Shown here: in pieces, positions 1 through 5,221 of the stretch
How the letters are laid out: each line of letters starts with the position of its first letter
Numbering within the stretch: the first letter of the stretch is position 1
Assembly: GCA_022572905.1 (NCBI GenBank)
Contig: JACZUZ010000184.1
Location: 1 to 5,221 of the forward strand
DNA: 5,221 nt
Direction: 5' to 3'
DNA from: Candidatus Zixiibacteriota bacterium
GTDB lineage: Bacteria; Zixibacteria; MSB-5A5; GN15; JACZUZ01
Program-made: the position numbers and the translations under genes
The notes under the pieces: model-generated
Database searches by the model: none
What the model saw: only the letters and a program-made list of their open reading frames with translations
Told to the model about the DNA's origin: nothing

Positions 1-2
1 TT

Positions 3-134
3 CATGTGCTGAGTGTGGGGGTGGCCCATGTGTCAGATTCTGGTCAAAAACCATCATTGGTAGTGGAGGTCCCGCAGGTTGTTGCGGTGACCATACGTCT
101 ACTTTCTGTCCTTAGTCAACGTAATGCGGAGTAA
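3..134 (+). other. Possible 3' end of a convergent plus-strand gene (frame uncertain)
   Basis: The plus-strand terminator at 150-182 needs a gene to its left. Two plus frames are open from the window edge. One has 43 codons from position 3 to a TAA at 132-134, 15 nt before the terminator stem, and reads HVLSVGVAHVSDSG at the left edge and ends VLSQRNAE. The other has 37 codons from position 2 to a TAG at 113-115 and is Cys/Gly-rich (CAECGGGPC, then GCCGD). The first fits the terminator spacing better; the second has a striking composition. Neither matches a family I recognise. An opening this short can occur by chance, and the stretch could also be non-coding. No minus-strand gene is seen here. 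Confidence 0.25.
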
Positions 135-149
135 TTTTTGGGTGATATG

Positions 150-182
150 CGGGAGGGCTAATCTTGGCTCTCCCGTTTTTTT
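150..182 (+). terminator. Rho-independent terminator on the plus strand
   Basis: On the plus strand a 10-bp stem (150-159 pairing with 166-175, with two G-U wobbles) encloses a 6-nt loop (AATCTT) and is followed at once by seven Ts at 176-182. On the minus strand the same hairpin is followed by GCATATCACCC with no T-run, so it is oriented to stop transcription coming from the left. Its T-tract touches the stop codon of the VWA gene at 184-186. This implies a convergent plus-strand gene ending just before it; the minus-strand series may use the hairpin only weakly. Confidence 0.75.
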
Positions 183-183
183 C

Positions 184-1278
184 TTATTTGCGCTTCCGTC
201 TCTGGGTCAGGAAGTCCCGGATCACAAATTCGCCTAAATTGTCCACAGAAGAATAATACGCTTTGCCGCGGTTTAGTTCTGTCAGCCGCTCAACGAAACC
301 CTGCAAATAGGGATCATCGGTCACCATAAAGGTTGTGATAGAGATTTTCTTTTTTCGGCAAATGACGGCTTCGTCCAGAGTGCGGTTAACTATGATCGGG
401 TCCAGCCCGATTGGGTTTCGATAAATCTGTCCGTTTTCGCGCATAATCATCGACGGTTTTCCGTCGGTAATCATGATGATCTGTTTGTTAACGTGCTTTT
501 TGGACAGAAGTATTCGCCGTGCCATCTGCAACCCCGCTTTGGTGTTGGTGTGGTATGGCCCAACACCGCAATAGGGCAGGTCTTTGATTTTCACTTCGCG
601 GGCGCTGTCACCGAAAAGAATAATTGTTAGAAAATCCCTGGGGTATTTTGTGGTAATTAATTCAGAGATGGCCATAGCCACCTGTTTGGCGGGGGTTATC
701 CTGTCTTCGCCATAAAGAATCATTGAGTGCGAAATATCCAGAAGAAGCGCTGTCGCGCAGGAGGTTGTCTTCTCAGTTTCGCAGACTTCGAGATCGTCTT
801 CACTTAAGGCGAGATTCAGATTTCCGGTTCGGCGCACTGAGTTAAATAACGAACTGGTGAAATCAATTAACTGCGGGTTGTCTCCAAATTTGAACGGCCG
901 CCTCTCGGGCAGCGGCTCTTCTGATGAGCCCCCTTCCTGCGGCACAGTATGATCCCCACGCCCGGATCGTTTGAGAGCGCCAAAGATTCTTTCAAGGGCG
1001 TTGCGCCGCAAATCGCGCTCGCCTTTGCGGGTTAACTTTTTTTTGCCGGAAGGGTTGATTTCGATAACGGCTTGCTCGAGCAATTTCTTTTCGAAATCAT
1101 CAATATCAAGATCGTTGTCGAGATAGCCCAGCTTTTGCAAACGTCTCAAAGCGTTCAAGGCCAGATCCACATCTCCGTTCAGCTGGATTAACAGATGATG
1201 AAACAACTGGCGCAATCCCGAAAATTCGCGCAGTTTTTTTTCCAGCGCATCATTCCAATCTGAATATTTAATTCTCAC
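184..1278 (-). CDS. von Willebrand factor type A domain protein, partner of the AAA+ ATPase
   Basis: A 364-residue protein starting with GTG (1278) and ending in TAA. It has no signal peptide or membrane segment and is probably cytoplasmic. GTG is preferred because an in-frame TAA lies 15 nt upstream (1296-1294), no ATG intervenes, and the next internal Met is far inside the protein (Met186). AAGGA occurs 12 nt upstream, a rather long spacing. Residues 1-105 are helical and charged (LRQLFHHLLIQLNG, LNALRRLQKLGYL, RKGERDLRRNALERIF). A Gly/Glu/Pro-rich linker at about 106-128 leads to the VWA domain at about 172-355. The metal-ion-dependent adhesion site is complete: DISHS (Asp181, Ser183, Ser185), Thr244 in HTNTKAGLQ, and Asp272 in MITDGKPS. 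The tail is strongly basic (QRRKRK). VWA domains paired with MoxR-type ATPases usually bridge the ATPase to its substrate through the bound Mg2+. The gene is last in the minus-strand series. BchD/ChlD-like chelatase subunits are related but usually much longer and carry an AAA domain. Confidence 0.88.
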   Translation of the reverse strand: MRIKYSDWNDALEKKLREFSGLRQLFHHLLIQLNGDVDLALNALRRLQKLGYLDNDLDIDDFEKKLLEQAVIEINPSGKKKLTRKGERDLRRNALERIFGALKRSGRGDHTVPQEGGSSEEPLPERRPFKFGDNPQLIDFTSSLFNSVRRTGNLNLALSEDDLEVCETEKTTSCATALLLDISHSMILYGEDRITPAKQVAMAISELITTKYPRDFLTIILFGDSAREVKIKDLPYCGVGPYHTNTKAGLQMARRILLSKKHVNKQIIMITDGKPSMIMRENGQIYRNPIGLDPIIVNRTLDEAVICRKKKISITTFMVTDDPYLQGFVERLTELNRGKAYYSSVDNLGEFVIRDFLTQRRKRK

Positions 1279-1295
1279 CGGGTTTATGCGTCCTT
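1279..1295 (-). promoter_or_regulatory. Probable ribosome binding site for the GTG-started VWA gene
   Basis: AAGGA at 1295-1291 lies 12 nt before the GTG at 1278, at the long end of usual spacing. The same AAGGAC hexamer precedes the AAA+ gene. There is no better start between the upstream in-frame TAA and the GTG. Confidence 0.5.
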
Positions 1296-1349
1296 ATTCA
1301 AATTATTTTTAATCCAGCCCATAATTAAGGGGGCTTTTAGGGATCAACT

Positions 1350-2864
1350 TCAGGTATCGACTTCAACATCTCGAAGCATATTCGCCAGCATATCCGTATA
1401 GCTGAAATTGGCGTCGGAAATATCTTTGGCCAGAACATTGAACTGATGCAATCCTTCCAGAACAAATTCCATTCGCAAATAATATTCGTCGCTATCGGCC
1501 GGTTGAAAATGTCGCGACACGATATCCTTAAGTCCGGCGATTTTGTCCAGCGCTAAGTGATAATCAGACAAAGGCGCTTTGTCGTTTAAGTCCAGTTTGA
1601 GTCCGCTTCCAAAATAATCGGTGACCGCTTCAAATGGATTGCTTTCATCGTCGATGGATTCAGGCAAACCTGCGCCATCGGGGATTTGAATGATTTGGCG
1701 TTTCTTTTTTGACGGAGCCGGGAAATAGCGTTCGAATTGAATTTTGATAGCCTTGCCGATCAGACTTGTGGCGACAAGGGTCGGTCCTTCGAGCTCGCCT
1801 TCGTACACAAGTTCCATCTTTCCGGTAAGCGCCGGGAGCGTTGCGTAGAGATCCGATATTCGCGGGACAGTTTCTTTTTCTCTGTTCACTGTTGCGCGGC
1901 GCTCTACAGCGGAGATCAAACATTCCATAGCGGCGATTGATACACGCGCGGACACGCCGGAAGTTTGGTCGACATACTCTGACGCTCTGGCTTCGGAAGA
2001 TATATTCTCAATTATTTCCGCCATAAAGTCAGGAATTTTTATGCCTGAGCCGCGCTCGCTCCAGGCTTCCTGTTTGGTAATCGCGACAGAATCTTTAATC
2101 GACTTCGGATAATGGGTAATGATTTGCGAGTCTATTCTGTCTTTGAGCGGAGTTATTATATTTCCGCGGTTTGTGTAGTCTTCCGGATTGGCTGTGAATA
2201 CCAGGAGAATATCAAGCGCGACGCGAATTGGAAATCCTCGCACCTGGATATCTCCCTCTTCCATAATGTTCAGAAGACCGACCTGAATTCTTGGCTGAAG
2301 GTCCGGTAATTCGTTGATCGTGAAGATACCGTTGTTTGTACGCGGGAGAATTCCCCAGTGGATCACTTCCTCATCGGATATGTCAAGTTTCTCGCGCGCG
2401 GCTTTGATCGGATCAATGTCACCTATCAAATCCGCGATTGTCACATCCGGAGTTGCAAGTTTTTCCTGAAAGCGCTCTTCCCGACTCATCCATTCGATTT
2501 CAACATCATCACCCTGCTGACAGACCAATTTTTTGTACCGAGCAGTAATCGGTGAAAACGGTGATTCATTAAGAGCGCTGCCTGCGATACGAGGTGAATA
2601 CTTATCGAGAAGATTCGGAAGTTGACGAATCAATTTTGACTTTGCTTGTCCGCGCAAGCCGAGCAGTATGAAATTGTGTTTCGCCAGAATCGCATTATAA
2701 ATTTGCGGAATAACCGTATCTTCAAAACCTACCACACCCTCAAAGGGAGAACTTCCGTTGGTGATAGCTTTAAGAAGATTCTTGCGTAACTCATCTTTTA
2801 CTGATAGCGGAGTATATCCGGATGATTTTAGCTCTCCGAGGGTTTTAATTGATGGACGGGTCAA
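1350..2864 (-). CDS. MoxR/magnesium-chelatase-I-like AAA+ ATPase
   Basis: A 504-residue cytoplasmic protein with TGA stop. The start is TTG at 2864: AAGGA sits 7 nt upstream, an in-frame TAA lies at 2888-2886, and no ATG or GTG occurs between. The AAA+ core spans about 40-260: a FEGVVGFEDTV entry, Walker A region GLRGQAKS (69-76), the IGDIDPIKAA segment (147-156) aligning with the ChlI/BchI insert, Walker B region GIFTINELPDL (179-189), MEEGDIQVRG (201-210), sensor 1 in VFTANPEDY (Asn226), and a probable arginine finger in PLKDRID (Arg243). A helical lid follows to about 350, then a C-terminal extension with an acidic linker near 395-410. Two signature residues are unusual: Ala74 replaces the Gly before the catalytic Lys75, and Asn184 replaces the Walker B Asp, with Glu185 kept. 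By family, MoxR-type ATPases remodel targets together with VWA proteins. The VWA gene follows 71 nt downstream, so I infer a working pair. The target is unknown, and no chlorophyll or cobalamin genes are nearby, so a true metal chelatase role is not supported. Confidence 0.88.
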   Translation of the reverse strand: MTRPSIKTLGELKSSGYTPLSVKDELRKNLLKAITNGSSPFEGVVGFEDTVIPQIYNAILAKHNFILLGLRGQAKSKLIRQLPNLLDKYSPRIAGSALNESPFSPITARYKKLVCQQGDDVEIEWMSREERFQEKLATPDVTIADLIGDIDPIKAAREKLDISDEEVIHWGILPRTNNGIFTINELPDLQPRIQVGLLNIMEEGDIQVRGFPIRVALDILLVFTANPEDYTNRGNIITPLKDRIDSQIITHYPKSIKDSVAITKQEAWSERGSGIKIPDFMAEIIENISSEARASEYVDQTSGVSARVSIAAMECLISAVERRATVNREKETVPRISDLYATLPALTGKMELVYEGELEGPTLVATSLIGKAIKIQFERYFPAPSKKKRQIIQIPDGAGLPESIDDESNPFEAVTDYFGSGLKLDLNDKAPLSDYHLALDKIAGLKDIVSRHFQPADSDEYYLRMEFVLEGLHQFNVLAKDISDANFSYTDMLANMLRDVEVDT

Positions 2865-2876
2865 GTGAGAGTCCTT
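2865..2876 (-). promoter_or_regulatory. Ribosome binding site that supports the TTG start of the AAA+ gene
   Basis: AAGGA at 2876-2872, inside an A-rich run, lies 7 nt before the TTG at 2864. With the in-frame TAA at 2888-2886 and no ATG between, it fixes the start on TTG. Confidence 0.7.
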
Positions 2877-2983
2877 TTTATGTAGTTACTAATCATGGCG
2901 CTACTTGAACATAGCTCATCCGCTCTCTAGAACAAGCGAAAAAGCCAAAGAGTTTCAAGTCGGTTAGAGTGATTTCAATTTAA

Positions 2984-3017
2984 GTTCGGATTTAAGCGAC
3001 CCCGTGTTGATCCGAAC
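2984..3017. repeat. Inverted repeat in the gap between the S4 and AAA+ genes
   Basis: GTTCGGAT at 2984-2991 is the exact reverse complement of ATCCGAAC at 3010-3017, with an 18-nt spacer. It begins 10 nt after the S4 gene's stop. On the minus strand no T-run follows (the next bases are TTAAATTG), so it is not a classic intrinsic terminator. It could be a transcript-end hairpin that protects or attenuates the upstream message, or an operator for the AAA+/VWA pair. The rest of the 162-nt gap (2865-3026) shows no convincing promoter to my eye, although the gap is long enough to hold one. Confidence 0.4.
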
Positions 3018-3026
3018 AGAACAGGT

Positions 3027-3302
3027 TCAAGACTCCGCCAGTTTACGAAAATATGATTCTCTCATGTCCTTGCGAACGGAGCCACTGGGTATTTTCAGTA
3101 TCTCGACGGCCCAGGGTTGGGCGCCGCCTTTCCTTATTATGTCGCCCTCACGCACAATCTGACCGGGTTTGGCTCTATTGTTATTAACCTGTATCGAACC
3201 GGCGTCCGCGTGGCTTTTGGCCTCGGTGCGCCGTTTTACGATTCCCAAAGTCGCGAGAAGAAGATCAAGTCTCATTTGGGGAGCGGAGGTATTTGATGTC
3301 AT
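3027..3302 (-). CDS. Small S4-domain RNA-binding protein (Hsp15/RqcP-like)
   Basis: A 91-residue cytoplasmic protein. The S4 domain occupies about residues 10-58: MRLDLLLATLGIVKRRTEAK, then HADAGSIQVN, the AKPGQIV turn, and REGDIIR. This is the compact S4 fold that binds structured RNA. By remembered pattern, the KRRTxAK...AD.G.I..N...AK stretch is especially like RqcP (YabO), which acts with RqcH on stalled 50S-peptidyl-tRNA complexes. The size and basic C-terminal tail (VRKDMRESYFRKLAES) also fit Hsp15, which binds the same kind of complex. Choosing between the two needs a phylogeny. The ATG lies 15 nt after the stop of the SurA-like gene and no Shine-Dalgarno sequence is visible in that gap, so translation may depend on coupling to the upstream gene. 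The nine residues before Met10 (TSNTSAPQ) are not part of the domain, so a start at Met10 is possible. Confidence 0.85.
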   Translation of the reverse strand: MTSNTSAPQMRLDLLLATLGIVKRRTEAKSHADAGSIQVNNNRAKPGQIVREGDIIRKGGAQPWAVEILKIPSGSVRKDMRESYFRKLAES

Positions 3303-3317
3303 ACGAAGCGCGAAGAA

Positions 3318-4667
3318 TCATTCAAGGGAGAAGATTGTTATATGAACTTGCGCCGTTCTCTCCTCTATCCATTCTTCAATCATCAGGTCTGATTTTCGAC
3401 TACGCGCCAGATCTCTAATTTGGTCGTAATGAGTTTCAAAAGTTATTTCAGTCGCTACCTGGATTTCGAGAACCCTGATTAGATGCAGGCCGAATAGAGA
3501 AAGCGCCGGACCGCTTATATCTCCGACTTCGCTATCTGTACTAAGATAGTCTACAAATTCGTCTGGTAGATCATCGAACGCAAACCATCCCAACTCTCCT
3601 TCGGTGCGCCGTGTGTCATCATCAGCCGAGAAAATTTTTGCAATTTTCGCAAACTTCGCTCCAGCAATTAGCTCTTGCTTGAGCGAGTCGGCCAATCCAA
3701 AGATAAGCGCCGAATCCGCGCTGGTCGCGATGACCGGAAAGAGGATTTGAGAAATCCTGACACTATCGTCTATTCTGTTAATTGATTTGATAATATGAAA
3801 GCCGCTCGCTGTCCTGAGTAATCCGGACACCTCGCCCACTCTTAGCGAAAACGCAACACGTCCGAATTCGGGTGTGACATCATCGTAGTTTATAAATCCA
3901 AGGTCACCGCTGGGATTCGAACCGTATTGGATGGCAAGGGCTTCGAAATCAACTCCCGATGTCACTTTCTTCCGAATCGATCTCGCAAAGTTCTTTACCG
4001 AATCAATAGTGACTCCCGAGGGAGTGAATGTCAGGAGGATATGAGCTATTCTGGCTCCAGCCGGTTGATCAGGAATAGAGTCTTTGTACGCCTGATAGAA
4101 ATCCTCTACTTCTTTGCGAGAGATAGACGAATTCGAAAGCTTCAAGCCGATATAGCGCTCTCTGAGAAGTTTACCTTCGACTTCGGTTTTAAGTTTGCGC
4201 CTGAGATCTCGCAATGTGAGACCCTCGGACGCCAAAGCGGTCAAGAACGCTGTCTCACCTGGGAATCGCGATGAGATTTCAGCTATTTGCGCGTCCAACG
4301 CGGCTTTGACTTCCTGTTTGGAAACGGTAATCGTTGTATCCTGGTTGGCGGCGACTAGAAACAGTTTCTCGTTTATCATCTGACGCAGGATTTCTTTCTG
4401 AAATTCGTGAGCCTGTTCATCGGTTTCCGGTCTGAATCCGCTTTGCATAGCCGCCATCTGAGCTTGAGAGGCCAGCTGCGACAGCAAAATAGAATGCCTG
4501 CCCACACGAGCTACTACTCGTTCAAGGGGATCAGCGTCCTCTACTCCGCTGCGCGCTGTAGCGACAAAGCCAAACAGATCAACGCCGATCAGCGCTAAAG
4601 TAACCAGCGACACAGCTAGTGTCTCGCCGATGGCTTTTCGTAAGAACCATTTTCTTTCCTTGTTCAT
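3318..4667 (-). CDS. SurA-like periplasmic chaperone/peptidyl-prolyl isomerase with two parvulin domains
   Basis: A 449-residue protein with ATG start and TGA stop. The basic N-terminus (KERKWFLRK) followed by a hydrophobic stretch at about residues 17-37 and ATA at 36-38 looks like a Sec signal peptide cleaved near residue 38. There is no lipobox Cys. Residues about 48-200 match the helical SurA N-terminal domain (VVARVGRHSILLSQL, then QMINEKLFLVAA). Parvulin domain 1 spans about 205-298, with ARIAHILL, SGDLGF and GFHIIK, and keeps both typical histidines (H209, H291). Domain 2 spans about 303-401, with VRISQILF, EGELGWF and GLHLIRV. It has Gln307 where the first His is expected but keeps H395. 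By family, SurA helps fold outer-membrane proteins in transit through the periplasm. The length is close to E. coli SurA (about 430). Only a weak purine-rich ribosome site (AAGAGAT) precedes the ATG. A general PpiC/PrsA-like foldase is the alternative; I leave the symbol blank because orthology is not proven. Confidence 0.9.
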   Translation of the reverse strand: MNKERKWFLRKAIGETLAVSLVTLALIGVDLFGFVATARSGVEDADPLERVVARVGRHSILLSQLASQAQMAAMQSGFRPETDEQAHEFQKEILRQMINEKLFLVAANQDTTITVSKQEVKAALDAQIAEISSRFPGETAFLTALASEGLTLRDLRRKLKTEVEGKLLRERYIGLKLSNSSISRKEVEDFYQAYKDSIPDQPAGARIAHILLTFTPSGVTIDSVKNFARSIRKKVTSGVDFEALAIQYGSNPSGDLGFINYDDVTPEFGRVAFSLRVGEVSGLLRTASGFHIIKSINRIDDSVRISQILFPVIATSADSALIFGLADSLKQELIAGAKFAKIAKIFSADDDTRRTEGELGWFAFDDLPDEFVDYLSTDSEVGDISGPALSLFGLHLIRVLEIQVATEITFETHYDQIRDLARSRKSDLMIEEWIEERTAQVHITIFSLE

Positions 4668-4690
4668 ATCTCTTATCTACGATAGTTGTG

Positions 4691-4709
4691 GCGGCAAAAT
4701 ATTTTCCGC
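4691..4709. repeat. Small AT-centred palindrome between the two parvulin genes
   Basis: On the plus strand GCGG at 4691-4694 and CCGC at 4706-4709 flank the self-complementary AAAATATTTT (4696-4705), with one unpaired C at 4695. It sits in the 63-nt gap before the SurA-like gene. It may be a protein-binding site or a minor RNA hairpin; no T-run follows on either strand. Chance is a real possibility. Confidence 0.25.
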
Positions 4710-4730
4710 AAGTCCGGTTTCGGTCTGGTT

Positions 4731-5221
4731 TTACATACTTGAGAATGTTGTGTCCGGATATTTAGAGCGATCAATGGAGTTCAACAACACATCGTCAAAA
4801 ATAGTAATATCAGCCGTTTCCAGCGCCTTTTCAGCCCAGAGACGAAACGCTTCATCTTTTTGTCTGCGAGTGAGGATATTGTCTATCTGCACTTTTACAA
4901 GATCATAATTCTTGAGATCTTCCGAGCGCTTGTCTACAATATAAAACACCGACCACTTACTCAAAGTCGCCACGGGTCCACCGAATTCACCGATAGCGAG
5001 ATTTTCCGCGACATCGAAAATATCTCTAAACCATCTTCGTTCGACCCATCCCAGATCGCCCTGCTCCATGCGCTTGTTACCTCGTTCCGTCAATTCCGCC
5101 GCCAGTTCTTTGAATTTATTCAGCCCTTTGACCTCTTTGAGAATAGCGAGCGCTTGTTCCCGATCACTCACAAGAATCTCATATAGCCACATCTTCGCGG
5201 GCGCGGTGAAAAGCTTGAGAT
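4731..5221 (-). CDS. Parvulin-type peptidyl-prolyl isomerase family protein, C-terminal part (5' end outside window)
   Basis: The frame is open to the right edge with no stop, so the gene starts outside the window. The visible part is 162 codons ending in TAA. An ATG at 5192 is available, but the frame continues upstream of it (LKLFTAPAK precedes MWLYEIL) and that Met lies at the first parvulin strand, so it is probably internal. A parvulin domain fills about the first 100 visible residues: first strand WLYEILVSD, helix with KFKELAAELTERG, the family signature GDLGW, then IGEFGGPV and the last strand SVFYIVDKR. A C-terminal helix (VQIDNILTRRQKDEAFRLW) and an ADITIFDDVLL tail follow, as in SurA/PrsA-like proteins. 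Both histidines usual in active parvulins are replaced (Glu in YEILV, Tyr in FYIV), so I infer a chaperone-like rather than catalytic domain. The likely location is the periplasm, but the N-terminus that would show a signal peptide is missing. It lies 63 nt upstream of the SurA-like gene on the same strand, probably in one operon. Confidence 0.85.
   Translation of the reverse strand, partial: LKLFTAPAKMWLYEILVSDREQALAILKEVKGLNKFKELAAELTERGNKRMEQGDLGWVERRWFRDIFDVAENLAIGEFGGPVATLSKWSVFYIVDKRSEDLKNYDLVKVQIDNILTRRQKDEAFRLWAEKALETADITIFDDVLLNSIDRSKYPDTTFSSM

Noticed and set aside
1316..1335. 5-bp stem (AGCCC/GGGCT) with a 10-nt AT-rich loop between the AAA+ and VWA genes
   Set aside because: The stem is too short, and only a few Ts follow on the plus strand and none on the minus strand, so it is not credible as a terminator.
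1660..1923. 87-codon minus-strand frame inside the AAA+ gene
   Set aside because: It overlaps the C-terminal coding part of the AAA+ gene in another frame and has an Arg/Cys-rich composition typical of a shadow frame.
1350..2864. Interpretation as a true magnesium-chelatase (ChlI) gene for chlorophyll synthesis
   Set aside because: Both Walker motifs deviate, the protein is much longer than ChlI, and no chlorophyll or cobalamin genes are nearby; a MoxR-like role is safer.
2895..2940. Possible -35/-10 pair on the minus strand (TTGTTC, 16 nt, TATGTT) before the AAA+ gene
   Set aside because: It has only 3 of 6 and 4 of 6 consensus matches, and the organism's promoter consensus is unknown; too weak to list.
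2936..2966. T-rich stretch (GGCTTTTTCGC on the minus strand) after the S4 gene, considered as a terminator tail
   Set aside because: No stable GC-rich stem precedes the T-run; only a few scattered pairs are possible.
3927..4274. 115-codon plus-strand frame opposite the SurA-like gene
   Set aside because: It is antisense to a well-supported conserved gene, its composition is unlike a real protein, and it shows no domain or ribosome site.
4860..5186. 108-codon plus-strand frame opposite the parvulin gene
   Set aside because: It lies antisense to the conserved parvulin domain and matches nothing recognisable.

Overview
The window holds five protein-coding genes. All are on the minus strand, so transcription runs from the right edge leftward. 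A rho-independent terminator and the possible tail of a convergent plus-strand gene lie at the left edge. Two periplasmic parvulin-type proteins, one with a clear signal sequence, point to a Gram-negative (diderm) bacterium of moderate GC content. The AAA+ ATPase/VWA pair resembles pairs I associate with Bacteroidetes/Chlorobi-like and related candidate phyla such as Zixibacteria. That phylum-level placement is inference from protein flavour only. Nothing suggests a phage, IS element, CRISPR array, tRNA or rRNA.

Layout in the direction of transcription: (1) 5221-4731, the 3' part of a parvulin-family gene cut by the window edge. (2) 4667-3318, a SurA-like periplasmic chaperone with two parvulin domains. 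(3) 3302-3027, a 91-residue S4 RNA-binding protein of the Hsp15/RqcP type, only 15 nt after the SurA-like gene. (4) A 162-nt non-coding gap containing an inverted repeat. (5) 2864-1350, a 504-residue AAA+ ATPase of the MoxR/magnesium-chelatase-I type, starting with TTG. (6) 1278-184, a 364-residue von Willebrand factor A protein, starting with GTG. (7) 183-1, a plus-strand terminator and a short open stretch of a probable convergent gene.

The genes form two modules. The first is protein quality control: the parvulins would act on outer-membrane or secreted proteins in the periplasm, and the S4 protein on ribosomes or peptidyl-tRNA in the cytoplasm. The second is a MoxR-like ATPase with a VWA partner, an arrangement in which the ATPase typically remodels or loads a target presented through the metal-binding VWA domain. 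The target is not visible here. The most notable feature is that both nucleotide-binding signatures of the ATPase depart from consensus (Walker A with Ala for the last Gly, Walker B with Asn for Asp), while the metal site of its VWA partner is intact.
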